Positions 37,444 to 48,713 are shown, numbered from the stretch's first letter. The stretch: 64,000 bases of DNA from Candidatus Frackibacter sp. WG13 (GCF_900114655.1 NZ_FOTT01000002.1:62001-126000); one strand, 5' to 3'. Notes: generated by a model not told the origin, from the letters alone. Translations and numbers: made by a program.

Positions 37444-38094
37444 GTGGGACAAGGTCCACAGGAACTCTTTCAACTGTTTGGAATTCCAGTAACAGATACT
37501 GTTGTAGTCTCTTGGGCTATTATGTTAGTTCTCTGGATTTTTGCTATCTTTGCTAGTAAAAATATAGAGATGGTACCTAGCGGGGCGCAGAATGCAGCAG
37601 AATTATTTTTAGAAGCAATTTTAGATTTGATTGAGGGTATGATGCCTAACGAGGGGAAAAGGTTTTTGCCATTAATCGCAACCATAGCTTTATTTATAGG
37701 AATGGCTAATTTAGTAGGGATAATTCCAACTGTACCTAATCCAACCGCAGATTTAAATACAACTCTAGGAATTGCATTAATCGTCTTTGTAGCTACTCAT
37801 TATTATGGTATAGAGAAGAAGGGTGTTGGAACTTACCTAAAAGAGTTTATAGAGCCTTCAATAGCATTGTTACCACTTAATATTATTGGAGAGTTAGCGA
37901 AGCCTATTTCATTGGCATTCCGTCTATTTGGTAATATGGCTGGTGGTGGTGTTATCTTAGGTATTATTGCTATGTTTGTACCGTGGGTAATTCCGGTTCC
38001 TTTAATGGCTTGGTTTGATGTCTTTGTTGGTGTTATTCAGGCGTTTATTTTCACTATGTTAGCTATAGCTTACATCTCAGTGGCTAGAGGTTAA
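37444..38094 (+). CDS. atpB: F-type ATP synthase subunit a
   Basis: The 216-residue membrane stator that carries ions to and from the c ring. The essential arginine lies in GELAKPISLAFRLFGNM. Five or six hydrophobic helices are visible. GTG start behind AAGGAGGTG. Together with the sodium signature of the c subunit it is expected to conduct sodium. Confidence 0.95.
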   Translation: MGQGPQELFQLFGIPVTDTVVVSWAIMLVLWIFAIFASKNIEMVPSGAQNAAELFLEAILDLIEGMMPNEGKRFLPLIATIALFIGMANLVGIIPTVPNPTADLNTTLGIALIVFVATHYYGIEKKGVGTYLKEFIEPSIALLPLNIIGELAKPISLAFRLFGNMAGGGVILGIIAMFVPWVIPVPLMAWFDVFVGVIQAFIFTMLAIAYISVARG

Positions 38095-38113
38095 TATTTG
38101 AATTAGCTATAAT

Positions 38114-38442
<329 letters not shown>

Positions 38443-38489
38443 AGAAGAAGGGGCTGAAAGTTTTTTGAAATTTTAAGAAATCACGAGGG

Positions 38490-38518
38490 AAGGAAAGTAA
38501 TTGTGCTTTTCTTTCCTT
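38490..38518 (+). other. Intercistronic hairpin between atpE and atpF
   Basis: AAGGAAAG (38490-38497) pairs exactly with CTTTCCTT (38511-38518). It lies in an unusually long gap of 185 bases for this operon and could stabilise or process the mRNA. Confidence 0.5.
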
Positions 38519-38627
38519 ATATTTCCTTTCAGTTATCATGGTTATCTTTGTTTTAAAGAGGACAAGAGTTGATAATGAATATCTTTGAATTTCTGAATAT
38601 ATATTTTGGAAAGGAGGGGCTAAGAAT

Positions 38628-39131
38628 ATGGTAAGTATTGACTGGGGAATGTTTTGGGAAATAGTTAACTTCTTTATTTTGTTATTCTTATTAATTAAGT
38701 ATCTTTATGGTCCTATTACTGAGGCGCTAGAAAAGCGAAAGAATAAGATTGAGAATACATTAACTGAAGCAGATAAGAAACGAGAGGAAGCAGAAGATTT
38801 AAAACAGAAGTATGAGAATGAATTAGCTAACGCTCGTCAAGAAGCACAAGCAATTATAAATAAAGCAAGACAGCAAGGTGAAGAGGAAAAGAAGGATATT
38901 ATTAAGGAAGCAAATGAAGAAGCAAACAGAAAGCTAAAGCGAGCTGAAGAAGAGATTGTTCGCGCTAAGAAGCAAGCAGTTTCTGAACTTCGTGATGAAG
39001 TGGCAAGCGTTTCTATTTTAATTGCACAGAAGTTAATTGAAAAGTCTATTGATCAGCAAGCTCAACAGCAGATTGTAAGTGAATATATCGACAAATTAGA
39101 TGGTGAGAAGATAGGTGAGGCTAAATGTTAA
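38628..39131 (+). CDS. atpF: F-type ATP synthase subunit b
   Basis: A 167-residue stator stalk protein: one N-terminal membrane helix (about 8-26) and then a long charged coiled coil rich in lysine and glutamate. Overlaps atpH by seven bases. Confidence 0.94.
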   Translation: MVSIDWGMFWEIVNFFILLFLLIKYLYGPITEALEKRKNKIENTLTEADKKREEAEDLKQKYENELANARQEAQAIINKARQQGEEEKKDIIKEANEEANRKLKRAEEEIVRAKKQAVSELRDEVASVSILIAQKLIEKSIDQQAQQQIVSEYIDKLDGEKIGEAKC

Positions 39132-39688
39132 GTAATCAAGTAGCTAAAAAATATGGGCGAGCTTTATTTGAATTGGCTGTTGAGAAAGGGAAGTTACAAG
39201 ATATCCAGACTGAATTGACTGAAGTTGTGGAAGCCATTAAAGAGCATGAAGAGTTAAATGATGTCATCTATCATCCACAAATTTCACGTGATAAGAAGAA
39301 GAGGTTGTTAGATGAACTCTTTGGTTCAGAAGTTTCTAAAATTTTGTTACACTTCCTTAAGCTTTTAATTGATAAGAGGCGGGAAAAGTTTTTAGAATCT
39401 ATTTTAGAACGCTACATAGAGTTGGCGAATGAAGCAAATGAGATATTAGAAGTGGAAGTGAAGTCTGCCTTTACACTCTCTGCTACTAACAAGACTAGGC
39501 TAAAGAATAAGTTAGAACAGTTGACGGGGAAAGAAGTTAGATTAGAACCTAAGGTTGACTCTAATTTAATCGGTGGTTTAGTTCTTAAAATAGGAGATAA
39601 AGTGATCGATGGCAGTCTTTATAAGCATCTCCAGGTTATGAAAGATAATCTTAATAAAATAGAAGCAAGTAAGTTAGGGGTGAATTAA
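39125..39688 (+). CDS. atpH: F-type ATP synthase subunit delta
   Basis: A 187-residue soluble stator protein that ties subunit b to the alpha-beta crown. It has the typical start [17 protein letters not shown] and the end [20 protein letters not shown]. Overlaps atpF and is four bases from atpA. Confidence 0.94.
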   Translation: MLSNQVAKKYGRALFELAVEKGKLQDIQTELTEVVEAIKEHEELNDVIYHPQISRDKKKRLLDELFGSEVSKILLHFLKLLIDKRREKFLESILERYIELANEANEILEVEVKSAFTLSATNKTRLKNKLEQLTGKEVRLEPKVDSNLIGGLVLKIGDKVIDGSLYKHLQVMKDNLNKIEASKLGVN

Positions 39689-39692
39689 TTCG

Positions 39693-41225
39693 ATGAAGCT
39701 AAGACCGGAAGAAATTAGTTCCATCATTAAGCAGCAGATTGAAGGATATGAGAAGGATTTAAAGACAGTTAGTGTTGGTACTGTATTAAATGTTGGTGAC
39801 GGTATTTCACAGATTCATGGATTAGAAGATGCCATGGCTGGAGAATTATTAAAGTTTTCTAGTGGAGTTTATGGAATGGCATTAAACTTAGAAGAAGATA
39901 GTATTGGTTGTGTAATTTTAGGTGACGAAACAGAGATTGAAGAGGGCGACACTGTTGAAAGAACAGGGGAGCTTGTAGACGTTCCAGTAGGTGAAAATTT
40001 AATAGGACGAGTAGTTAACGCTTTAGGTGAGCCGATTGATGGTAAAGGACCTATTGATACAGATAAGAAACGACCAGTAGAATCAGATGCACCAGGTATT
40101 ATTGATAGAACACCGGTTAAGGTTCCGCTACAAACTGGATTAAAAGCGATTGACTCATTAGTACCGATTGGTCGTGGACAGCGGGAGTTAATTATCGGTG
40201 ACCGTAAGACTGGTAAGACAGCAATCGGTATCGATACTATTATTAATCAGAAAGATAAAGACGTAATTTGTATCTATGTTGCGATTGGACAGAAAGCATC
40301 TACAGTAGCACAGGTAGTAAATAGGTTAGAAGATAACCAAGCTATGGAGAATACTATCGTAGTTGCTGCTAATGCTAGTGATCCAGCACCTTTACAGTAT
40401 ATCGCACCATATGCTGGTTGTGCAATGGGTGAAGAATTTATGCATAACGGCAAAGATGTATTAGTTATTTACGATGATTTATCTAAACATGCCGTTGCCT
40501 ATCGTGAAATGTCACTATTATTAAGAAGACCACCAGGGCGAGAAGCTTATCCAGGTGATGTTTTCTACTTACATTCTAGATTATTAGAGAGAGCAGCGAA
40601 GTTGAATGATGATTTAGGTGGAGGTTCTTTAACAGCTTTACCTGTTATCGAAACTAAGGCTGGAGACGTTTCAGCTTATATTCCAACAAACGTTATTTCG
40701 ATTACTGATGGTCAGATATACTTAGAGAGTGAATTGTTCTATTCTGGTGTAAGACCAGCGATTAACGTAGGTATCTCTGTATCTCGAGTTGGTGGAGATG
40801 CCCAGATAGGAGCAATGAAAGATGTAGCTGGTACATTACGTTTGGATTTATCTCAGTATCGTGAGTTAGAAGCTTTTGCACAGTTCGGTTCTGATTTAGA
40901 TGAAGCAACTCAGCAGAAGTTAGCTCGTGGTGATAGAGTAGTTGAAGTTTTAACTCAGCCTGAGAATAGTCCAATGGAAGTAGAAGACCAGGTAATCAGT
41001 ATTTATACTGTAACGAAAGGATATATGGATGATATTCCTGTAGATGATATTAATCGTTTTGAAGAAGAGCTATTAGGATTTGTTCATAGTAATTACTCTG
41101 AAATCCCAGAAACGATTGCTGATACAGGAGAGTTAGAGGAAGATGTTGAAGAGAAGTTGGTTTCTGCTATTGAAGAGTTTAAGAAGACCTTTGTAACTAA
41201 TGATAAGACTAACGAGACTGCTTAA
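39693..41225 (+). CDS. atpA: F-type ATP synthase subunit alpha
   Basis: The non-catalytic nucleotide-binding subunit (510 residues). Walker A GDRKTGKT and the signature [14 protein letters not shown] are intact, and the N-terminal barrel domain and C-terminal bundle are full length. Confidence 0.98.
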   Translation: MKLRPEEISSIIKQQIEGYEKDLKTVSVGTVLNVGDGISQIHGLEDAMAGELLKFSSGVYGMALNLEEDSIGCVILGDETEIEEGDTVERTGELVDVPVGENLIGRVVNALGEPIDGKGPIDTDKKRPVESDAPGIIDRTPVKVPLQTGLKAIDSLVPIGRGQRELIIGDRKTGKTAIGIDTIINQKDKDVICIYVAIGQKASTVAQVVNRLEDNQAMENTIVVAANASDPAPLQYIAPYAGCAMGEEFMHNGKDVLVIYDDLSKHAVAYREMSLLLRRPPGREAYPGDVFYLHSRLLERAAKLNDDLGGGSLTALPVIETKAGDVSAYIPTNVISITDGQIYLESELFYSGVRPAINVGISVSRVGGDAQIGAMKDVAGTLRLDLSQYRELEAFAQFGSDLDEATQQKLARGDRVVEVLTQPENSPMEVEDQVISIYTVTKGYMDDIPVDDINRFEEELLGFVHSNYSEIPETIADTGELEEDVEEKLVSAIEEFKKTFVTNDKTNETA

Positions 41226-41276
41226 ATATATGATATAGAGATTAATTTGATCTCCTAAAAAAGTGAGGTGATCATT

Positions 41277-42131
41277 ATGCAAACCATGCGCGATATTAAG
41301 CGAAAGATTAATAGTGTTGAGAACACTAAAAAGATAACACGAGCTATGAAGCTAGTAGCGGCAGCTAAATTAAGAAAAGCTCAAGAAGGTGCAGAAGCTG
41401 CTAAACCTTTCTTCAAAAAGACTCGACAGGCCTTAATAGATGTTACGGGTAGAATAGAGGGAGATTTACATCCGCTCTTAGAAGAAAGAGAACAGGTGGA
41501 GAAGGTTGGTTATATAGTCATTACTGGTGACCGTGGCCTTTGTGGTCCTTATAATTCTAGAGTTTTAAGAGAGGTAGAAGAAGAAACAAATAACGAAGAT
41601 AATATAGGTGTTATTGCCATTGGGAAGAAAGGGAGAAATTACTTTCGAAGAAATGGTGTAGAAATTGTTTCAGAATACCTTCATCTTGATGATAATCCTT
41701 CGGTTAGAAGAGCTAAGGATATAGCTGAAGAGATAATTGATTTTTATCAAGAGAATGTCTTTGACAAAGTATACTTAATCTATACTCAATTTAACACTGT
41801 GCTTGACCATGATGTTAAATCGATACAACTATTACCGGTTCAACCAGATGATATAGAAGAAGAGGGGCTACAGAGTGAGTATATTTATGAACCTTCACCT
41901 GGAAAAGTATTAGATGCGATTATACCTAAGTATATACGTAATATAATGTACAGTGCATTATTAGAAGCAAAAGCTAGTGAATTTGCTTCACGAATGACTG
42001 CTATGGATTCAGCAACTGAGAATGCTGAAGAGATAATTGATGATTTAACATTATCATTTAACCGCGCAAGACAGGCAGAGATTACACAGGAAATTTCTGA
42101 GATTGCTGCCGGTGCAGAAGCATTAGACTAA
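41277..42131 (+). CDS. atpG: F-type ATP synthase subunit gamma
   Basis: The 284-residue rotor shaft. N-terminal RDIKRKINSVENTKKITRAM and C-terminal MDSATENAEEIIDDLTLSFN coils, which form the central stalk, are both present. ATG at 41277 is chosen behind GAGGTG. Confidence 0.96.
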   Translation: MQTMRDIKRKINSVENTKKITRAMKLVAAAKLRKAQEGAEAAKPFFKKTRQALIDVTGRIEGDLHPLLEEREQVEKVGYIVITGDRGLCGPYNSRVLREVEEETNNEDNIGVIAIGKKGRNYFRRNGVEIVSEYLHLDDNPSVRRAKDIAEEIIDFYQENVFDKVYLIYTQFNTVLDHDVKSIQLLPVQPDDIEEEGLQSEYIYEPSPGKVLDAIIPKYIRNIMYSALLEAKASEFASRMTAMDSATENAEEIIDDLTLSFNRARQAEITQEISEIAAGAEALD

Positions 42132-42143
42132 AGTTTGAAATGA

Positions 42144-43583
<1,440 letters not shown>

Positions 43584-43585
43584 TA

Positions 43586-43990
43586 ATGGCTAAAACTATC
43601 CAGCTTGACGTCGTAACTCCGGAGCGGGTTCTTTATAGTGAAGACGTCGATATGGTGATAGTTCCTGCTATAGATGGGGACTTAGGTGTCCTACCTAAAC
43701 ACGCTCCTTTAATTACAGGATTACAAGTTGGTTCAATAAGAATTAAAAATAATGGAGAAGAGTTAGAGATATCTACTAGTGGTGGTTTCGTTGAAGTGAA
43801 GCCAGACCAGGTAAATATCTTAGCTGATGCAGCAGAATTTCCTAGCGAAATTGATGTTGAACGAGCTAAACAAGCTAAAGAGAGAGCTAAGAAACGCTTG
43901 CAGCAAGGGGGGCCTAGTATTAATGAGGCCAGAGCTGAGGCAGCTTTAGAAAGAGCGATAAATAGAATTAAGGTAGCTAAAGGGGAGTAA
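43586..43990 (+). CDS. atpC: F-type ATP synthase subunit epsilon
   Basis: A 134-residue protein with the N-terminal beta-sandwich (GDLGVLPKHAPLITGL) and a two-helix C-terminal arm that can inhibit hydrolysis. It follows atpD by two bases, and its stop codon lies inside the terminator stem. Confidence 0.95.
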   Translation: MAKTIQLDVVTPERVLYSEDVDMVIVPAIDGDLGVLPKHAPLITGLQVGSIRIKNNGEELEISTSGGFVEVKPDQVNILADAAEFPSEIDVERAKQAKERAKKRLQQGGPSINEARAEAALERAINRIKVAKGE

Positions 43991-44017
43991 GAGAGTATCT
44001 CTTACTCTTCTTTTTTT
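43985..44017 (+). terminator. Terminator of the atp operon
   Basis: A perfect 10-bp stem (GAGTAAGAGA with TCTCTTACTC), a three-base loop and a TTCTTTTTTT tail. Confidence 0.9.
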
Positions 44018-44136
44018 ATCGCATAGGAAATTATACTTGATTTTAAATTACGGGTAACTTTGTTCTTGATTATGGTTGATGTTTAATCATGAAATTCGCT
44101 TAATTAGGAATAATATATCCTAGGGAGGAGATATTA

Positions 44137-44727
44137 TTGTGTTCTAAGCAGAGGGATGTAGAAAGAGAGGCTACAATTAATCAGAATAAAAGTGAGTTAG
44201 AGCAGGTAGTTTCAGCAGGAGTTCATGGAGAGCCGGAGCTTAGAAAAGGAGAGAAGAGAAGATATTTAGGTGAGTTTAAAGAGAGGGTTATTAAATCTTT
44301 AACTTTTGAGCAGATTGCGGAACCAGGTGTTTATCCTGAAATTTTAGAAGCAATTAAGAATTCGGAAGCAAAAAAATTAATTATTCATCGTAAGGCTAAT
44401 TTAGAAGCGGCTAAGAAGTATATTGAATTAGCACGTGAAAATGAACTTTCGTTTAAAAAATTAGATTCGCCAGAGCTTAAAGGAGATATTGGGTTAGTAG
44501 TAGTTAGTGACCACGCGGTTAATAGTGATCAAATTAAAGTAATAGATAAAGAGAAGAAATTTAAAGAATTAGGATTACCTGTTGAATTATTAGAGAGCAT
44601 TGGTGACAAAATATGTAAAGATTGTTATGAAAAGATTACTGAAAAAGCCCCAGAGGAATTAATTAATTTTAAGAAGATAGACTGGTGGGAGGGATTATTT
44701 AACAACTCTTGTGCTTGTAAGCACTAA
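44137..44727 (+). CDS. DUF1694 (YueI-like) protein
   Basis: A 196-residue soluble protein with the segments HGEPELRKGEKRRYLGEFKE and RVIKSLTFEQI that mark the YueI/DUF1694 family. Function unknown; some structures resemble tRNA- or ribosome-binding folds. It ends with a cysteine-rich tail (CACKH). TTG start behind GGGAGGAG. It lies between the atp operon and murA, the place of other small unknowns in Bacillus. Confidence 0.75.
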   Translation: MCSKQRDVEREATINQNKSELEQVVSAGVHGEPELRKGEKRRYLGEFKERVIKSLTFEQIAEPGVYPEILEAIKNSEAKKLIIHRKANLEAAKKYIELARENELSFKKLDSPELKGDIGLVVVSDHAVNSDQIKVIDKEKKFKELGLPVELLESIGDKICKDCYEKITEKAPEELINFKKIDWWEGLFNNSCACKH

Positions 44728-44887
44728 ATTATTAATCATTTATCATTTTTAAGCAGGATATTTTATTATTATCACGAAGCTAAATAAAGGAGTAGTATTT
44801 AATTAGCTAACTAACGCTATACACATATATATAATTTAAATATAATTAAATTTTAAATAAGAATTACTAACAGGAGGCAATGAATTG

Positions 44888-46135
44888 ATGAAGAAATTAG
44901 TAGTTCAAGGAACTGAACGATTACAAGGAAAGATTAATGTTAGTGGTGCTAAGAATGCAGCTTTGCCGATTATTGCTGCTTCTTTATTAGCCAAAGGAGA
45001 TAGTGTACTTAAGGGAATTCCTGACTTAAGAGATGTAAATAACTTAGTTGATATCTTAAATGACTTAGGAGCGGAAGCTAGTTTTGCTAATAATATGATT
45101 CAGGTTCAGGCTGATTCGGTCAATAAGTATCAGACGGATGATGACCTAGCTAGGAAGCTGAGAGCTTCTTACTATACTTTAGGTGCGTTATTAGGAAGAT
45201 ATGGTGAAGCATGTACTGTATTACCTGGAGGTTGTGAGATTGGGAATCGACCTATTGACCTTCACTTAAAAGGGTTTTCCGCTTTAGGGGCAGACGTTGA
45301 GTTAGACCATGGGCTAGTAAAATTAAAAGCAGATAGGTTGACAGGGGCTAAGATATATCTTGATTACCCTAGTGTAGGAGCAACGATGAATATAATGTTA
45401 GCGGCGGTTCTAGCTGAAGGGCAGACAGTTATTGAGAATGTTGCTCGTGAACCAGAGATTATAGATTTAGCAAACTATCTTAATGTTATGGGCGCTAAGG
45501 TTAAGGGAGCTGGAACTGATATAATTAAGATTGAAGGTGTTAAAGAATTAATAGGTACTGACTATACAATTATTCCAGATCGGATTGAGGTTGGTACTTA
45601 CATGATGGCAACAGCTGCAATTAGTGGTGAAGTAATAATAGAGAATGTCTTAGTAGAACATGTGCGTTCTTTAATTTCAAAATTGAAAGAGATGGGTATT
45701 GAAATAATTGAGGATGTTAATCGTGTTAAAGTAAAAGCTGATAAAGGATTATCTGGTGTGGATATTAAGACTATGCCTTATCCTGGCTTTCCAACCGATA
45801 TGCAGTCGCAGTTTATGGTTCTATTAACTCAGGCTAGCGGTGAAAATGTAGTAATTGAGACTGTCTTCGAAAATCGGTTTGGACATGTTGATGAATTAAG
45901 AAGAATGGGAGCGCAAATAAAAGTCGATGGTAGAAGTGCAGTAGTTGCAAAGGCTTCTTTAGAAGGGACTCAGGTTGAAGCAACTGATTTAAGAGCAGGA
46001 GCAGCATTAATTATTGCTGGTCTAGCCGCTGAAGGAGAGACTGAGATTTATAATGTTTATCATATAGAGCGTGGTTATGAGGATGTTACTGAAAAATTAA
46101 GAGGAATCGGTGCTAAGATAGAGTTGAAGAGTTAA
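44888..46135 (+). CDS. murA: UDP-N-acetylglucosamine 1-carboxyvinyltransferase
   Basis: First committed step of peptidoglycan synthesis: transfers enolpyruvate from PEP to UDP-GlcNAc. The 415-residue protein has K22 and N23 in AKNAALP and the catalytic cysteine C116 in PGGCEIGNR, so it should be fosfomycin-sensitive. AGGAGG is ten bases before this ATG; a TTG three bases earlier is an alternative. Followed by sporulation genes as in Bacillus. Confidence 0.96.
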   Translation: MKKLVVQGTERLQGKINVSGAKNAALPIIAASLLAKGDSVLKGIPDLRDVNNLVDILNDLGAEASFANNMIQVQADSVNKYQTDDDLARKLRASYYTLGALLGRYGEACTVLPGGCEIGNRPIDLHLKGFSALGADVELDHGLVKLKADRLTGAKIYLDYPSVGATMNIMLAAVLAEGQTVIENVAREPEIIDLANYLNVMGAKVKGAGTDIIKIEGVKELIGTDYTIIPDRIEVGTYMMATAAISGEVIIENVLVEHVRSLISKLKEMGIEIIEDVNRVKVKADKGLSGVDIKTMPYPGFPTDMQSQFMVLLTQASGENVVIETVFENRFGHVDELRRMGAQIKVDGRSAVVAKASLEGTQVEATDLRAGAALIIAGLAAEGETEIYNVYHIERGYEDVTEKLRGIGAKIELKS

Positions 46136-46174
46136 TGTAACATTTTTATTTTTAAATCATAATATATATTAATG

Positions 46175-46204
46175 ACCATCATCCATTATGGATGATGGTT
46201 TTTT
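46175..46204 (+). terminator. Terminator of murA
   Basis: A near-perfect stem (ACCATCATCCAT with its complement, 46175-46199) and a TTTTT tail. Confidence 0.9.
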
Positions 46205-46263
46205 GTATATACCTTCTTTGCATAGCATAAGGTTTAATAAGGCCTAGTTAGGAGGGAATTAAA

Positions 46264-47190
46264 ATAAAGAAAGTAATAATTGCTATTTTGATCTTTAATT
46301 TAATAACTCTACTGGGGATTCCGACAGTTTTAATTAAAGGCTTGTCAGAACTAAGGAATAATAAACAGATTACTGTTAAAGTTAAAATATCGGAAGACCA
46401 GGTGCTTAATTTAAGTTTAGAAGAGTACCTGAAAGGAGTAGTAGCTGCAGAGATGCCTGCTAGTTTTAATTTAGAGGCACTTAAGGCACAAGCAGTAGCA
46501 GCAAGAACTTATGCTTTGAGAAGAGTGCAAGGAAGTGGTAGTCGAGTAATTAGAATTTCTGCTGATAGTAATATAGACCAAGCTTGGCTATCAAAATCAG
46601 AACTTTTGCAAAAATGGGGAAGTTTAAAGTATTGGCTTAAGATTAGCAAAGCAGTTGAAGAGACATCAGGAGTCTTCTTAACTTATGATGGACAAATAAT
46701 TTTAGCAGCTTATCATTCTGCTAGTGGTGCGAGGACAGCGATGGCTAAGAATGTTTGGGGGAAGAATGTTCCGTATTTACAGGTTGTCAGTAGTCCTTAT
46801 GAAGATAGCTCGCCTTATAATCACTATGAGATGAAGTATACTTTAGATGAATTTGCAGATAAGATAGGTTTAAAGTCGTGGGAAGAACGGAATAATTTAA
46901 AGAATAAGATTCAAATCATATCCCGAAGTAGGAGTGGAAGAGTTTTAAGTATTAGGATTGCTGATGAAATTTTAACTGGACGAGAGGTAAGAGATAGATT
47001 AAACTTAAAATCTACTAATTTTACTTATCAAATTAGTAATGATTATATTAAATTTATTACTAAAGGAAATGGTCATGGAGTAGGAATGAGTCAATACGGG
47101 GCTAATGGAATGGCAAGAGCAGGTTATGATTATTTAGAAATTCTCAAACATTATTATCCAGGTGCCAAGGTTAAAAGATTAGCTGATTAA
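46264..47190 (+). CDS. spoIID: Stage II sporulation protein D, with an ATA start
   Basis: A membrane-anchored lytic transglycosylase that thins septal peptidoglycan during engulfment. GVVAAEMPASFNLEALKAQ carries the catalytic glutamate; AYHSASG and GHGVGMSQYGANGMA are the other family motifs. The only good ribosome-binding site, AGGAGG at 46250-46255, is eight bases before an ATA codon; starting there gives a normal N-terminus, KKVIIAILIF, ahead of the membrane helix. The first standard start, TTG at 46288, is 32 bases away from the site and would cut into that helix. Confidence 0.9.
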   Translation: MKKVIIAILIFNLITLLGIPTVLIKGLSELRNNKQITVKVKISEDQVLNLSLEEYLKGVVAAEMPASFNLEALKAQAVAARTYALRRVQGSGSRVIRISADSNIDQAWLSKSELLQKWGSLKYWLKISKAVEETSGVFLTYDGQIILAAYHSASGARTAMAKNVWGKNVPYLQVVSSPYEDSSPYNHYEMKYTLDEFADKIGLKSWEERNNLKNKIQIISRSRSGRVLSIRIADEILTGREVRDRLNLKSTNFTYQISNDYIKFITKGNGHGVGMSQYGANGMARAGYDYLEILKHYYPGAKVKRLAD

Positions 47191-47217
47191 TAAAAAATAG
47201 AATTCAAGTAAATAAGT

Positions 47218-47246
47218 GTATATTTATCACACCTCTGGATATAATA
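47218..47246 (+). promoter_or_regulatory. Possible forespore (sigma-F/G-like) promoter of spoIIQ
   Basis: GTATA (47218-47222) and GGATATAATA (47237-47246), 14 bases apart, resemble the Bacillus sigma-F pattern GYATA and GGNRANAYTW with two mismatches. The place fits, since spoIIQ depends on sigma-F in Bacillus. Confidence 0.35.
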
Positions 47247-47265
47247 GATTATGGAGGTGGGGTAA

Positions 47266-48084
47266 ATGTCTAAAGATGATAAAAAATTCCCTTTTTTCAT
47301 TAAAACTGATAAAGAAGATATTAAATTAAAGTTAAAAGAGAATATGCAGGATTTAGCAGATAAATTTTCATGGCAAAGATTTCTAACTAAGACCATAACT
47401 AATAAGAAATTTCTTATTTCAATGCTATTTATAATTATAGTTGGAGGTTTATATTTAGGCAACGTTTATGATTCAGGTTCTGATTCTACTTATCAAGAGA
47501 AGATTACTATTAACGAAACTATTCCTGCTCAAAATAATGCAGAGAAAGAACTAGAAGTTGAAAGAAATTCGACAAGTTTAGAAGGATCTAAAGTACAGAC
47601 GGGAAGCGAAGTAACACAGAACAAAGCAGTTCAAAAGGTAACTGAAGAGGCAACTGAAAAAAGTCAGGAGGCAGTACAGCAAGCAAGTCCTCGACCACAA
47701 TTTAATTTACCAATTAAAGGCACAGAAGTTAAACGACAATACGGATGGAGCAAGCATCCAGTCTTAGAAGATTGGCGTTATCATGAAGGTGTTGACTTTG
47801 CTGCTTCACCAACTACTCCAATCAGGGCAGTTGCTGCGGGTAAGGTAGAGGAGATAAAAGAAGATGATTATCTAGGGTTTGTCTTAATTTTAGAACATAA
47901 TAATGGTTTTCAAAGTGTTTATGGACATGCTAGCAAGTATTATTTAGAAGAGGGTCAACAAGTGAAAGCAGGACAAGCTATCGGCGAAGTAGGAGATTCA
48001 GGTCTAGTTTTAGAGCCTACATTACATTTTGAGTTATGGAAAGGGAAAGAGCGACTGAATCCTAATGAATATTTAGATTTATAG
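47266..48084 (+). CDS. spoIIQ: SpoIIQ-like M23 (LytM) protein, catalytic histidine replaced
   Basis: A 272-residue protein with a cytoplasmic N-terminus, one membrane helix (about 49-64), a glutamine- and glutamate-rich linker and a LytM domain (about 148-272). The zinc ligands appear kept: H173 and D177 in HEGVD and H254 in LHFE. The first histidine of the usual HxH is T252, so the catalytic base is missing. SpoIIQ bridges forespore and mother-cell membranes with SpoIIIAH. ATG behind GGAGGTGG. Confidence 0.85.
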   Translation: MSKDDKKFPFFIKTDKEDIKLKLKENMQDLADKFSWQRFLTKTITNKKFLISMLFIIIVGGLYLGNVYDSGSDSTYQEKITINETIPAQNNAEKELEVERNSTSLEGSKVQTGSEVTQNKAVQKVTEEATEKSQEAVQQASPRPQFNLPIKGTEVKRQYGWSKHPVLEDWRYHEGVDFAASPTTPIRAVAAGKVEEIKEDDYLGFVLILEHNNGFQSVYGHASKYYLEEGQQVKAGQAIGEVGDSGLVLEPTLHFELWKGKERLNPNEYLDL

Positions 48085-48168
48085 ATTAGTTGTAGTATAA
48101 ATTATGTCTTAATTATGCTTGCAATCTAATGATTAAATTTGCTTAATTAACGAGTTAATCTTATAGAG

Positions 48169-48209
48169 CGATATATTCTGAGATTATATCTGAGGATATA
48201 TCGTTTTTT
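48169..48209 (+). terminator. Terminator after spoIIQ
   Basis: An 11-bp stem (48169-48179 with 48193-48203, one G:U) with a T6 tail. Confidence 0.8.
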
Positions 48210-48236
48210 GTATTACCAACTTCTTCTAGCCAAAAA

Positions 48237-48264
48237 ACATATTTTGTTTATTATTGCATATATA
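48237..48264 (+). promoter_or_regulatory. Possible sigma-E-like promoter of spoIIID
   Basis: ACATATT (48237-48243) and CATATATA (48257-48264), 13 bases apart, resemble the Bacillus sigma-E elements KMATATW and CATAYAHT with one mismatch each. spoIIID depends on sigma-E in Bacillus. Confidence 0.4.
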
Positions 48265-48305
48265 TTTAGCAAGGAGTAACAAGTAGGGGCTAGGAGGGAC
48301 AGTTA

Positions 48306-48566
48306 ATGAAAGATTATATTTATCAAAGAGTTTTAGAAGTGAGTGACTATATATATGAAACGAAGGCTACGGTTAGACAGGCTGCTAAGGTCTTTGGGGT
48401 GAGTAAGAGTACGATTCATAAAGATATTACTGAAAGGCTGAGTAAGATAGATGGACAGTTGGCTGATAGAGTTAAAGAGGTTTTAGAGTATAATAAGGCG
48501 GAGAGACATATTCGTGGTGGTGAGGCTACTAAAAGGAAGTATATGTCCGAGAATGATGCCGATTAG
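48306..48566 (+). CDS. spoIIID: Sporulation transcriptional regulator SpoIIID
   Basis: An 86-residue mother-cell DNA-binding protein. The helix-turn-helix (about 20-45, TVRQAAKVFGVSKSTIHKD) and the basic tail are intact. ATG behind GGAGGGAC. Its place before the flagellar rod genes is as in Bacillus, except that mbl is absent here. Confidence 0.95.
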   Translation: MKDYIYQRVLEVSDYIYETKATVRQAAKVFGVSKSTIHKDITERLSKIDGQLADRVKEVLEYNKAERHIRGGEATKRKYMSENDAD

Positions 48567-48631
48567 CGTGCTTTTTTTCACTTTTTAAACAGGAGTTTGG
48601 GTTTATATGTCGAATATATTGAATAAGTAAG

Positions 48632-48660
48632 GTGAAAAAAATTATAGAAAAAGATATAAT
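48632..48660 (+). promoter_or_regulatory. Possible promoter of the flagellar gene run
   Basis: GTGAAA (48632-48637), a 17-base spacer and a perfect TATAAT (48655-48660). I did not find a convincing sigma-28 promoter. Confidence 0.4.
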
Positions 48661-48713
48661 GAGGAGGAATATCTAATTACTAAGTAGTAATAATTAACAA
48701 GTGAGGTGAAGCT

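Noticed and set aside
40762-40974. Minus-strand open frame inside atpA
   Set aside because: Antisense of a highly conserved gene with no start signal.
46205-46228. Possible sigma-E promoter before spoIID (GTATATA and CATAGCAT)
   Set aside because: The spacing between the elements is about nine bases, too short for sigma-E.
48586-48616. Possible sigma-28 promoter before the flagellar genes (TAAA and GTCGAATA)
   Set aside because: The spacer is 19 bases instead of about 15 and the -10 element is poor.
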